A stretch of 64,000 nucleotides of DNA from Pedobacter cryotolerans (GTDB taxonomy: Bacteria > Bacteroidota > Bacteroidia > Sphingobacteriales > Sphingobacteriaceae), in assembly GCF_005116475.1 (NCBI RefSeq), contig NZ_SWBO01000001.1, positions 372,001-436,000 of the forward strand. The letters are read 5' to 3'. The notes below the pieces were generated by a model, which was given only the letters and a program-made list of their open reading frames with translations, was not told the origin of the DNA and searched no databases. A program made the translations under genes and the position numbers. Positions 1-7,888 of the stretch are shown piece by piece (the first letter of the stretch is position 1; every line of letters starts with the position of its first letter).

Positions 1-50
1 TTTACAGTTTCTAAGTTAAGAAATTGTTAAGCTATTTAAATTACCAAAAG

Positions 51-812
51 CTAACTTAACTGTTTTTCAGTTAAATACTTCCAATAGCGTTTTGGTACAT
101 GTTGTACATGTAATTTAGTGTTTTTTCTTGATTCTATATTTGTGCTTTTAAAATAATCTTTCCATAAATTCGCATACATTTCTTCGGTGCCGTTTAATTG
201 TTGTACAGTTGGCTGTTTTAAATTTTTTGCATTCAATTCTATCGTAATTTCGGTTACCGAAAGTAAATCATAAAATAACCCATAACGCCTCTTTAAATCA
301 TAAATAATCCATTGTTGGTCGGCATATCTATCTTTAAAATGTTTTACAATTAAAGGTAAAACATTAAAATCTGGATCAATGCCGCAATAAAACATGCCAT
401 CAGCCGTATGCTGAAAACGGATAAAAGCTTCCATTCTATGTTTTTCTCTTTCAACTTTGGTAGCAATTTGTGCTATTGCTAAAACATGTTCGTTTCCAAA
501 ATTTTTTTCCGCACCTGCGGGATGATTGAAAATGTAATTGGAAAACTGAAAAAGTGAATTAAAAATTTCTGGTAGTTCTGATAGGTAGGCACAATAAAAT
601 CTTCTGCGCCATTGTTTATCTAAACGTTTTTGCAGGCCATTCCAAACTCGGTCTGCTTTTGCCCTGTTGTTTACAATCTTTAAACTTTCTGTAAAAGCAT
701 CTGGCTGAAATACTTTCTCTGTTTGAAGTAATACTGTTTTAGGTTTTCGCTCAAAATACTCGAAAACAGCCGTTAATAAGCCCTCTAAACTTCCATCAAA
801 AACGTAAATCAT
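51..812 (-). CDS. TIGR03915-type putative DNA metabolism/repair protein
   Basis: A 253-residue protein recognised as the TIGR03915 family (DUF4130), whose members are encoded beside a dedicated radical SAM protein or fused to UdgX-type uracil-DNA-binding proteins. The sequence has the family's early FDGS motif near residue 6, a DRVWNGLQKRL-type segment near residue 55, and an HTADGMFYCGIDPDFNVLP region near residues 135-155. The start is the only ATG at the 5' end, and it abuts the stop codon of the upstream radical SAM gene with no gap, so the two are co-transcribed and probably translationally coupled. The biochemical activity is unknown to me; a role in DNA repair is inferred from the family association. 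Confidence 0.85.
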   Translation of the reverse strand: MIYVFDGSLEGLLTAVFEYFERKPKTVLLQTEKVFQPDAFTESLKIVNNRAKADRVWNGLQKRLDKQWRRRFYCAYLSELPEIFNSLFQFSNYIFNHPAGAEKNFGNEHVLAIAQIATKVEREKHRMEAFIRFQHTADGMFYCGIDPDFNVLPLIVKHFKDRYADQQWIIYDLKRRYGLFYDLLSVTEITIELNAKNLKQPTVQQLNGTEEMYANLWKDYFKSTNIESRKNTKLHVQHVPKRYWKYLTEKQLS

Positions 813-2069
813 TTAAAAAAGTATCAGTTGGTTGTTATCTGTTTTAAGATATTTGCTATTGCTTTCTGCTAAAATAAAACCTTTAATTTGGGTAGCCTGA
901 TAATCTTTTAACTGAAATGGAGTATCTGCACATTTAATAAAATGTTTGGCTCTATTATAAGAAATGCCAATGTTTTTAAGTTGATAAATATGTAGTTTTC
1001 CAAATTTGCGAGCTTGTACAATTTTATTAGCCGAGCCTACGCCAATACCTGGTACTCGTAAAATCATTCGATAATCTGCCGTATTAATATCAATTGGAAA
1101 GTGTTGTAGGTTTCGCAGTGCCCAACTTAATTTCGGATCTATGTCTATATCCAAATGTGGATTGGCATCGTTTAATAATTCTCTGACATTAAAGCCATAA
1201 AAACGCATTAGCCAATCTGTTTGGTACAATCTGTTTTCACGTAATAAAGGCGGTTGTGTACCTAAAACTGGCATTCGAGTATCATTACTTATCGGTATGT
1301 AACCAGAATAATAAACTCTTCTTAGCGCAAAACTTTTATAAAACCGATCTGCAGTATACATAATGTCTTTATCAGTTTCTGGTGTTGCGCCAATCACCAT
1401 TTGGGTACTTTGCCCCGCTGGTACAAATTTAGGTACACTCTTAATCAGCTTTTTCTCATCTTTAAATTGCACCACTTGGTTTTGAACAAAATCTAACGAT
1501 CTGATCACCTCTCCATGTGTTTTTTCTGGAGCTAAAAGTTTTAACCCACTTTCAGTTGGCATTTCTAAGTTGATACTCATTCTGTCAGCATACAAACCAG
1601 CTTCTTTAATTAACTCATCACTAGCTCCCGGTATGGTTTTTAAATGAATATATCCGTTATAATTTTCTTCTAATCGTAGCTTTTTTACCACTCTTAAAAG
1701 CCTTTCCATTGTAAAATCAGCATTTTTAAAAATGCCAGAGCTTAAAAATAAACCTTCAATATAGTTTCGGCGGTAAAAGTTCATGGTTAATTCTACCACT
1801 TCATCCACCGTAAAGGCCGCTCGCTCTATATCGTTACTTTTTCGAGATACGCAATAAGCACAATCGAATATACAATGGTTAGTCAAAAGAATTTTTAAGA
1901 GCGAAACGCAACGGCCATCTTCGGTATAAGTATGGCAAATACCAGATGAGTGTCCATTTCCAACGCCTTTATTTGTATTTTTTCTATCGCTACCGCTTGA
2001 TGAGCAAGAAACATCATACTTTGCAGCATCGGCTAGGATATTTAATTTTTCTCTTAAATGCTCAGACAT
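813..2069 (-). CDS. Radical SAM protein, putative DNA modification/repair (TIGR03916 type)
   Basis: A 418-residue radical SAM enzyme. Residues 66, 70 and 73 form the CxxxCxxC cluster motif (CIFDCAYC) that binds the SAM-cleaving 4Fe-4S cluster. Further cysteines precede it at about 22, 45 and 54. Near residues 335-360 a helix-hairpin-helix motif (VPGIGVGSANKI) suggests DNA contact. This combination, and the adjacent TIGR03915 gene directly downstream, match the TIGR03916 family 'putative DNA modification/repair radical SAM'. The substrate is not known. A -7 promoter box lies about 20 bases upstream of the ATG. Family assignment is confident; function is inferred. Confidence 0.88.
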   Translation of the reverse strand: MSEHLREKLNILADAAKYDVSCSSSGSDRKNTNKGVGNGHSSGICHTYTEDGRCVSLLKILLTNHCIFDCAYCVSRKSNDIERAAFTVDEVVELTMNFYRRNYIEGLFLSSGIFKNADFTMERLLRVVKKLRLEENYNGYIHLKTIPGASDELIKEAGLYADRMSINLEMPTESGLKLLAPEKTHGEVIRSLDFVQNQVVQFKDEKKLIKSVPKFVPAGQSTQMVIGATPETDKDIMYTADRFYKSFALRRVYYSGYIPISNDTRMPVLGTQPPLLRENRLYQTDWLMRFYGFNVRELLNDANPHLDIDIDPKLSWALRNLQHFPIDINTADYRMILRVPGIGVGSANKIVQARKFGKLHIYQLKNIGISYNRAKHFIKCADTPFQLKDYQATQIKGFILAESNSKYLKTDNNQLILF

Positions 2070-2086
2070 AGCTTTTTATTTACTAA

Positions 2087-2094
2087 CAAAAATA
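2087..2094 (-). promoter_or_regulatory. Candidate -7 box (TATTTTTG) for the radical SAM operon
   Basis: The minus strand reads TATTTTTG, an exact match to the Bacteroidota TAnnTTTG -7 element, 18 bases upstream of the ATG at 2069. No convincing -33 element was seen. Confidence 0.5.
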
Positions 2095-2158
2095 GTAAAT
2101 AAAACTAATTATATTAGTTTTTCTTAATTAAAACTTAAAGCTTTTTAGAGTATAGAAA

Positions 2159-2806
2159 CTATTTTTCCCCATCCCATTCTGCATAAAACTGATCTAAATA
2201 ATCGAGCATAAATTGATGGCGTTGAGCAGCCATTGCTTTTCCCGCTTCGGTTTTCATTAAATCTTTAAGCAACAATAATTTTTCGTAAAAATGGTTTAGC
2301 GTTGGAGCAGTTGTATTTTTGTATTCTTCTTTGCTCATATTTAAATTAACCGAAATTGCAGGGTCGTACAAAACTCTATTTTTATAACCTCCATAAGTAA
2401 AGGCTCTAGCAATGCCAATGGCGCCAATTGCATCTAATCGGTCTGCATCTTGCACAATATCAAGTTCTTTAGATTTAAATGTGATTGTTCCTAAACTTGC
2501 TTTATAAGACAAATTTCTTATAATTTCTTGCACATGATGGATGATATCGTCACCCAATCCAATACTTTTTAAAAAATCACCAGCTTTCTTTGGGCCGATT
2601 TCTTCATCGCCATTATTAAATTTACTATCAGCAATATCATGTAAAAGTGCAGCTAAGGCAACCACTAATTCATCTCCTTTTTCTGCCGCATTAATGGTTT
2701 GTGCGGTTTTATAAACACGCTCAATATGAAACCAATCATGCCCTGTTTCGGCATTGGCAAGTGTTATTTTAACAAAGTTGATGGTTTGATCGATGATGTT
2801 TTGCAT
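2159..2806 (-). CDS. HD-domain phosphohydrolase
   Basis: A 215-residue HD-superfamily metal-dependent phosphohydrolase of the YedJ type. Visible metal ligands are His27 (WFH), His56-Asp57 (LLHDIAD) and a later Asp near residue 119 (QDADRLDAIGAIG), in the order H...HD...D. Length is normal for the subfamily. The physiological substrate is unknown; relatives act on nucleotides or other phosphorylated compounds. It is monocistronic as far as can be seen, with a REP-like repeat doublet separating it from the upstream XRE regulator. Confidence 0.88.
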   Translation of the reverse strand: MQNIIDQTINFVKITLANAETGHDWFHIERVYKTAQTINAAEKGDELVVALAALLHDIADSKFNNGDEEIGPKKAGDFLKSIGLGDDIIHHVQEIIRNLSYKASLGTITFKSKELDIVQDADRLDAIGAIGIARAFTYGGYKNRVLYDPAISVNLNMSKEEYKNTTAPTLNHFYEKLLLLKDLMKTEAGKAMAAQRHQFMLDYLDQFYAEWDGEK

Positions 2807-2913
2807 GCAAATAAATTTAGTGCTGCAAGTTATCTCGAAATAATTTAAAAAAGGACTTTTGTTGAAATTAAGCTAGGGCTTTTGTGCAATTTCATTAATT
2901 AAAGATTATAAAT

Positions 2914-2966
2914 ACGTTGGCGGGGACGCCAACGTTAGAATCTCTTTAGTTGGTGCCTCCGCCAAT
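2914..2966. repeat. REP-like inverted doublet (GTTGGCG-nnnn-CGCCAAC family)
   Basis: Two copies of a short palindromic unit lie in opposite orientation. The first (2914-2935) has 9-base arms ACGTTGGCG/CGCCAACGT around GGGA. The second (2949-2966) reads GTTGGTG-CCTC-CGCCAAT. The same unit recurs at 38380-38397, 38422-38439, 38558-38575 and 61166-61183 in this window. Confidence 0.85.
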
Positions 2967-2982
2967 GCTTAACTTAATTACT

Positions 2983-3243
2983 TTAGGCGCTTGTGCCTAG
3001 CTTACTTATGAAATTATTTTTATCAAAATAAAGTAATTCCATTACCTGTACTTCTAAAATTAGTGCGATATGAAACAACCGATCTAAAGTTATCTTGCTG
3101 TAACCAAGCTCTATTTTGCTATAGGCATTTTGGGAAATTTCTAATTTTGCAGCCAGATAATCTTGCGTATAATTTCTAAACTCCCTCACTTTTCTGATAT
3201 TGGAGGCTACCTCCTTCATCTCCAATTTTAATTTTTCTTTCAT
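2983..3243 (-). CDS. XRE-family helix-turn-helix regulator
   Basis: An 86-residue protein that is almost entirely one HTH_3/Cro-CI domain (about residues 12-70), with the recognition region YTQDYLAAKLEISQNAYSKIE and a following LGYSKITLDRLFHIALILEV helix typical of XRE proteins. A short C-terminal tail (FDKNNFISKLGTSA) has no recognisable domain. No partner gene (toxin, integrase) is adjacent, so its target is unknown. Small stand-alone XRE regulators of this size are common in Sphingobacteriaceae. Confidence 0.85.
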   Translation of the reverse strand: MKEKLKLEMKEVASNIRKVREFRNYTQDYLAAKLEISQNAYSKIELGYSKITLDRLFHIALILEVQVMELLYFDKNNFISKLGTSA

Positions 3244-3349
3244 TGAATCATAGGTTGATTTCTGATTCTATAAACGAAATTTATTACCGAAAGGTTTTAA
3301 CGCATTGTTAACTAGTTAGATTAATCAGTTAAATTTTTTAACTATAGGT

Positions 3350-3828
3350 TTAATATAGTCCCCATTCATCCTCTAAATCGTCTTTTTCGAAGTGGCTAAA
3401 CCATATTTTAAAAAGCACTTTAAATTGGTCCATTTCTTTAACAACAATAGCTGCATCTACTTCTCTACAGTTTTCAAATAGGGCGGTGGCTTTAATTTGT
3501 GTTTCTAATTCTCTGGCATTCGTTCTAATTGTCGATGCGTTTTCCATTCTTAAAATGTACATATCACCACCTTCAGCGCCAACAATTTTAGGGCAGAGCA
3601 TCATGGCATTTTGCATAATCAGCTCTTTGCTCATATCGGCCATTTCTCCTGTTAAGGTTTCACAAAATAGCGCAGTATATTTATAAACTTGCCTTGCTTG
3701 TTCGTATAAATTTTTTGCCCTTTCTATTTTCGGATTGTTCTTCCATTCTTCGCCTTCATCTTCCTCACCTCTTAAAATTTAAAAGCATCCCAGCTTGGCA
3801 TGTGGTTCATGTCATCAAAATCTTTCAT
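3350..3828 (-). pseudogene. Conserved hypothetical protein, apparent one-base frameshift
   Basis: The 3' part is an intact 97-residue frame from an ATG at 3643, but coding character continues upstream. An ATG at 3826-3828 directly abuts the stop codon of the upstream methyltransferase gene and reads MKDFDDMNHMPSWDAFKF before a TAA at about 3775-3777. Shifting by one base there continues as LRGEEDEGEEWKNNPKIERA and runs without a stop into the 97-residue frame, giving a ~159-residue acidic protein. The break lies in an AAATTTT run, so one missing T restores the frame. It is either a real inactivating deletion or a sequencing error. No function is recognised; an operon with the methyltransferase is likely. 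Confidence 0.72.
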
Positions 3829-5022
3829 TTAATCTCTAGATTTTGGTCGGTCTTCTTCAGCTCTTCTTGTACCATCATACAATTCGTACTCCAAAAGCCT
3901 ACAGTCTAACTTGCCATTATAAAACTCAATTTTTTTGTCTGCTTTTAGCCCTATTTTTTTAGCCAAATCTGGGTTTCCAGTAAAAATATAGCCGAAATAA
4001 CCCTTGCAGTTTTTCTTCATAAAATCGCCAATACGCTTGTAGGTAAGCTCTAATTTGCTGTGAACACCTAAACGCTCACCATATTCTGGATTAAAAACCA
4101 CCACGCCTTTGCCGCCTTCTGGTACTGGGGTTTCTTCAAAATCGCAAACTTCAAAAGTAATTAAAGTATCAACGCCAGCGGTTTTAGCATTTCGGCGGGT
4201 TACTTCAACCGCATCTTCACTAATATCTGATGCAATGATTTGTAAATCCACGTTTTTGATTACTTGGTCCTTCAATATTCTTCGTTCTGCAAAAAACACC
4301 TCTTCATCATAACCTAAAATATGCATAAAACCATAATTCATGCGGTATAACCCTGGTCGGCGATTGGTTGCTAATAAAGCAGCTTCAATTGCTAAAGTTC
4401 CCGAACCACACATTGGGTTTACAAATGGCGATTTCTGATCCCATTGTGTAGCCATTATTGTGCTGGTAGCCAAAGCCTCCAACATTGGTGCCTTTCCTGG
4501 TATTTTGCGGTAACCATGTTTAGCCAAAGTTTCGCCACTAGTATCTAGAAATACATCGGCTTCGTCATCTTTCCAATATAAATGCACCACGGTTTTGTTG
4601 GCATCAGAGCCAGAATTTGGTCTAATGTTTTTCTTTTCTCTAAATCGATCTACAATGGCATCTTTTACTTTTAAATTGGCAAAAAGTGGTGTGGTAATGG
4701 TTGGGTTATCTACATTCGAGGTAACCGAAAAATAGCCTGCAAAATCTATCAATTCTTCCCATTCCATGGCAACCAAGTTGTTGTACAACTCATCGGGTGT
4801 GTTGGCTTTAAAACTGTTAATGCAATATAAAATCTGACTAGCACACCTCAAATTCAGGTTTAATTTTATACACTCGGTTAAGGTTATATTTAACTCAACT
4901 CCTGTTGGAAAAGCCCTAACAATTTCATAGCCTAAAGCCGTAACTTCATCTTGTAAATAAGGCGACAGCCTTTTATTGCAGGTAATAATTACCTTGCTTT
5001 TGGTTTCGAAAACTTGCATCAT
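3829..5022 (-). CDS. THUMP-domain RNA methyltransferase, RlmL-like
   Basis: A 397-residue class I SAM-dependent methyltransferase with an N-terminal ferredoxin-like/THUMP region (about 1-160) and a Rossmann MTase domain (about 165-385). Motifs seen are NPMCGSGTLAIEAA for SAM binding and NPEYGER, a variant of the catalytic NPPYGER motif. Its relatives methylate N2 of a guanine in 23S rRNA (the YcbY/RlmL N-terminal half, G2445 in E. coli); the exact target here is inferred. The E. coli second module (RlmK) is absent. A -7 box sits only nine bases upstream of the first of two tandem ATGs, implying a very short leader. The frameshifted small gene follows without a gap. Confidence 0.87.
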   Translation of the reverse strand: MMQVFETKSKVIITCNKRLSPYLQDEVTALGYEIVRAFPTGVELNITLTECIKLNLNLRCASQILYCINSFKANTPDELYNNLVAMEWEELIDFAGYFSVTSNVDNPTITTPLFANLKVKDAIVDRFREKKNIRPNSGSDANKTVVHLYWKDDEADVFLDTSGETLAKHGYRKIPGKAPMLEALATSTIMATQWDQKSPFVNPMCGSGTLAIEAALLATNRRPGLYRMNYGFMHILGYDEEVFFAERRILKDQVIKNVDLQIIASDISEDAVEVTRRNAKTAGVDTLITFEVCDFEETPVPEGGKGVVVFNPEYGERLGVHSKLELTYKRIGDFMKKNCKGYFGYIFTGNPDLAKKIGLKADKKIEFYNGKLDCRLLEYELYDGTRRAEEDRPKSRD

Positions 5023-5030
5023 ATCAATGG

Positions 5031-5038
5031 CAAAGTTA
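5031..5038 (-). promoter_or_regulatory. Candidate -7 box (TAACTTTG) for the RlmL-like gene
   Basis: The minus strand reads TAACTTTG, an exact TAnnTTTG match. It would place the transcription start within about five bases of the first ATG at 5022, so the transcript may be nearly leaderless. Confidence 0.5.
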
Positions 5039-5123
5039 CCAATTATTTACACTTAAATATTTGTTTTTTAGCAGCGCAAAACTCCTATAAATAACCGCGT
5101 TTGTTCCCGTGTTGCGCTTGTAC

Positions 5124-5145
5124 GCCTGCCTGCCGGCAGGCAGGC
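5124..5145. repeat. Perfect 22-base GC-rich palindrome
   Basis: The arms GCCTGCCTGCC and GGCAGGCAGGC are exact reverse complements with no loop. It stands out in an AT-rich intergenic region and resembles dispersed palindromes common in Bacteroidota. Confidence 0.85.
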
Positions 5146-5275
5146 TTCGCGGCGTAGCTACGCAACTTGCTGCAGGGTACCGCTGCACCCGGGGCTAAAA
5201 ACTTAAATTCGTGCTTTTTTGCCAAGTAGTACCCACCGTTAAATCTAAACCTGATGGACGCGGAAATATTTTTTT

Positions 5276-5308
5276 AACCCTCGTAGGTTTCAAAAACCTA
5301 CGAGGGTT
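5276..5308. repeat. 15-base-arm inverted repeat (hairpin)
   Basis: The left arm 5276-5290 (AACCCTCGTAGGTTT) and right arm 5294-5308 are perfect reverse complements around a three-base loop. It is far from both neighbouring gene ends and lacks a long T tract, so it looks like a dispersed repeat rather than a simple terminator. Confidence 0.85.
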
Positions 5309-5520
5309 GATAAAAAAAATGATTGTAGCAAACAGCAGGACTGGAGCCCGCCATTTTTACTGAACCTCCATTTTCAAATCAATTTAAAATATGAAGGTAG
5401 AAGTTTCGTTAAATTAAAATTGCTTAACTATTAGCTGTGTGGAAAACTTGCTGTTTTTACATGCAGAAAAAACGAATTATATTTTAGAGATTTGAATGAG
5501 TAACAAATATTAGTATTGAA

Positions 5521-5889
5521 ATGGAAATTAAAGGCAAGGTACACGAAATAGGTGCATTACAACAAGTAAGCGAAACGTTTAAAAAACGTGATTTAATTAT
5601 AGAATACGCAGAAAACCCTACTTATCCTGAATATATCAGATTTGAGGCTTTACAAGATAAAACAGCGTTGTTTGATGTGTTAAAACCTGGCGATGAGGTT
5701 GAAGTTTCTTTCAATTTACGCGGTAGACCATGGACAAACAAAGAAGGTGTAACTTCATATTTTAACAGTTTGGTGGTTTGGAGATTAACCCAATTAACTA
5801 ATGTTGCGGCTGCTCCTGCTTCACCAGCTTATGCTGCTCCTGTAGATTTAAATAAGCAAGCGGGTGAGGAAGATGATCTTCCTTTCTAA
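5521..5889 (+). CDS. DUF3127 protein with SSB-like acidic C-terminal tail
   Basis: A 122-residue protein recognised as DUF3127, a family restricted mainly to Bacteroidota. Residues 1-92 are the conserved domain (MEIKGKVHEIGALQQVSE at the start, GRPWTNKEGVTSYFNSLVVWRL toward its end), with a small beta-rich composition compatible with an OB fold. It is followed by an Ala/Pro-rich linker and the terminal residues EEDDLPF. That tail resembles the DDDIPF peptide by which single-strand DNA-binding protein recruits replication and repair partners. Single-stranded nucleic acid binding is an inference. A strong intrinsic terminator follows, so it is probably a single-gene unit. Confidence 0.87.
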   Translation: MEIKGKVHEIGALQQVSETFKKRDLIIEYAENPTYPEYIRFEALQDKTALFDVLKPGDEVEVSFNLRGRPWTNKEGVTSYFNSLVVWRLTQLTNVAAAPASPAYAAPVDLNKQAGEEDDLPF

Positions 5890-5920
5890 GATCTTTTTTT
5901 AAGACAACAAATTTTAATAA

Positions 5921-5952
5921 AGCCGCCCCGAAATATCGGGACGGCTTTTTTT
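5921..5952 (+). terminator. Intrinsic terminator after the DUF3127 gene
   Basis: The hairpin AGCCGCCCCGA...TCGGGACGGCT, with one mismatch in the stem, is followed by seven T residues. Confidence 0.88.
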
Positions 5953-6021
5953 GTGTTTAACTATTTGTACTATACTGTGTTAAAAATTGTTAAAACAACA
6001 GTTAATTGCTTATTAATGGTT

Positions 6022-6029
6022 TATTTTTG
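6022..6029 (+). promoter_or_regulatory. Candidate -7 box (TATTTTTG) for the histidine kinase operon
   Basis: An exact TAnnTTTG match 11 bases upstream of the kinase ATG, after the preceding terminator. The spacing implies a short leader. Confidence 0.45.
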
Positions 6030-6040
6030 AATAGTTTATA

Positions 6041-7885
6041 ATGAAAAAGAAAAGCCTCTGGTTAATTACCGCTTTAATGACACTCGCTTTATTGGGTGTT
6101 TTTGTAATGCAGCTGTATTACATTAAGGAGTCTTATAAACTTAAATCTCAGCTTTTTGAACAAAATGTAAACCAGGCTTTAAATGCTGTGGTAAATAAAG
6201 TTCAGAAGCGGAATGTTGCCAAACACATCAACAAAAAAGATGATGAGTTTAAAGCACAAAAAGAAAATGGTATCCGTAGTCAAATGGATACTATTGTTGC
6301 GTTTAGGGTTAAATTTAAAGAAAATGAAAATCTTAGGAAATATAGACAGCAGCAGCAAATAATCAATTACTTAAATTCGCAAGATAGCATCATTAGAAGC
6401 AATTATTTACAGCCTCAAATAATTTCTGAAGAAACCTTTAAACTCTACAATAATCCTAATACTGATTATGCAAGTAAGCCAACTTTAGATGTGGTTGATG
6501 TTAGAGATCCGTTAACGGGTAAATTATTGGGCAGAAGGGTTAATCCGCGTAAAGTAAAAACTCCTCAGCTACAAATGGATAATTTACCAGATACCATAAG
6601 ATATTTGGTGTATAGTATGGTTGATGGCATGCCTTTATTTATTTCTTTGCCAAGTACTGAGCCCGATTTAATTTCGAAATTTAAAGTTGAGGACGCCAAA
6701 GCCAAACTTAAATATGAGATGCAGCTAAGCCGTTTATATGCAGATACGGTGGTTGTTCTCAATGAGAATATAAATTTAGTACGTGATGTAGCAAAGGAAA
6801 TGAATAACAGCGATTTGCCATTAGCTCAACGTGTGCCTGATATAGAAAGCTTAGATACACTAATTAAAGCAGAATTGTTAAGTCGAGGTATAACTTTAGC
6901 CTATGATTTTTTAATAACATCTGTAAAAAATACCAATAATGTAATTTATAGAAGAGTTTCTAATTCTAACATTGACCCAATTGCAGAAAATACTTATTCC
7001 CATGTGCTGTTTAGCAATGATGTGGCAGCTAAAGATCCTGGGATGATTTATTTGCGATTGCCGAATAAAAATGCAGCTATTTTTAGCAATATGTTTGTCA
7101 CCTTGGCATCGTCTGTAGGTTTGCTTTTGGTGCTGATTTCTATTTTTGCTTATACCATATATGCCATCATCCGCCAGAAAAAACTTTCAGAAATGAAAAC
7201 GGATTTTATCAATAACATGACCCATGAATTTAAAACTCCTGTAGCAACTATTATGATTGCGAGCGAGGCTTTAAAAGACCCAGAAGTTGTAGAAGATAAG
7301 AGCAGAATTAGTCGTTTGGCGAATATTATTTATGATGAAAACGTTCGCTTAGGTAATCACATTGAAAGAGTTTTAAGTGTAGCCAGGTTAGAACGTAAAG
7401 AAATTAAGTTAGAATTTGCTGCTGTAAATGTGAACGATTTAGTTACCGCTGTGGTTGATAGCATGGGATTACAGCTGCAAAAGCGAAATGCAGCAGTAAC
7501 TTTAAATTTAGATGCCACTCAAGATTTGATTATGGCAGATGAATTGCACCTATCTAACGTAATTTATAATTTAATTGATAACGCCAACAAATACAGTTTA
7601 GATTCGCCACATATTGATATTGCAACTAGCAATAGAGGTAAAAACCTAATTATTGAAGTTGCTGATAAAGGAATTGGAATGACTAAAGAACAAACCAAAC
7701 GAATTTTTGATCAGTTTTATAGAGTGCCTACAGGTAATTTACACGATGTAAAAGGTTTTGGCTTAGGTTTAAACTATGTTCGCGATATTGTTGCCGAAAT
7801 GGATGGTACGATAAAGGTAAATAGCGAAAAAGATAAAGGAACTACATTTGAGATTAGCTTGCCAATTAAACACACCAATAATTAA
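6041..7885 (+). CDS. Membrane sensor histidine kinase
   Basis: A 614-residue two-component sensor. A transmembrane helix at about 5-27 and another at about 351-377 bracket a ~320-residue periplasmic domain with no recognised fold. The HisKA domain follows, with the phospho-acceptor His395 (NNMTHEFKTP), then an HATPase domain with the N box (NLIDNANKYS), G1 (ADKGIGM) and G2 (GFGLGLNYV). The OmpR-type regulator starts four bases after its stop, so they form an operon and a cognate pair. The layout resembles RprX-type kinases of Bacteroidota; the stimulus is unknown. Confidence 0.92.
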   Translation: MKKKSLWLITALMTLALLGVFVMQLYYIKESYKLKSQLFEQNVNQALNAVVNKVQKRNVAKHINKKDDEFKAQKENGIRSQMDTIVAFRVKFKENENLRKYRQQQQIINYLNSQDSIIRSNYLQPQIISEETFKLYNNPNTDYASKPTLDVVDVRDPLTGKLLGRRVNPRKVKTPQLQMDNLPDTIRYLVYSMVDGMPLFISLPSTEPDLISKFKVEDAKAKLKYEMQLSRLYADTVVVLNENINLVRDVAKEMNNSDLPLAQRVPDIESLDTLIKAELLSRGITLAYDFLITSVKNTNNVIYRRVSNSNIDPIAENTYSHVLFSNDVAAKDPGMIYLRLPNKNAAIFSNMFVTLASSVGLLLVLISIFAYTIYAIIRQKKLSEMKTDFINNMTHEFKTPVATIMIASEALKDPEVVEDKSRISRLANIIYDENVRLGNHIERVLSVARLERKEIKLEFAAVNVNDLVTAVVDSMGLQLQKRNAAVTLNLDATQDLIMADELHLSNVIYNLIDNANKYSLDSPHIDIATSNRGKNLIIEVADKGIGMTKEQTKRIFDQFYRVPTGNLHDVKGFGLGLNYVRDIVAEMDGTIKVNSEKDKGTTFEISLPIKHTNN

Positions 7886-7888
7886 TTT

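Larger units (their letters stand above)
5023..5520. other. 498-base intergenic region with palindromic repeats, no gene seen
   Basis: No coding frame with protein-like composition was found. The region holds the RlmL-side promoter, a GC-rich palindrome at 5124-5145, a long hairpin at 5276-5308 and an AT-rich leader before the DUF3127 gene. Confidence 0.7.

Noticed and set aside
1..50. A further gene at the left edge
   Set aside because: The 50 bases before the first stop codon are AT-rich with no supported frame; too little sequence is visible to call anything.
3770..3782. Programmed -1 frameshift in the small gene
   Set aside because: The zero-frame codons around AAATTTT do not form a standard slippery heptamer and no stimulatory structure was seen; a simple one-base deletion or read error is more likely.
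3486..3909. Plus-strand open frames over the frameshifted gene and the methyltransferase end
   Set aside because: They are antisense to protein-like minus-strand frames and have compositions typical of shadow frames.
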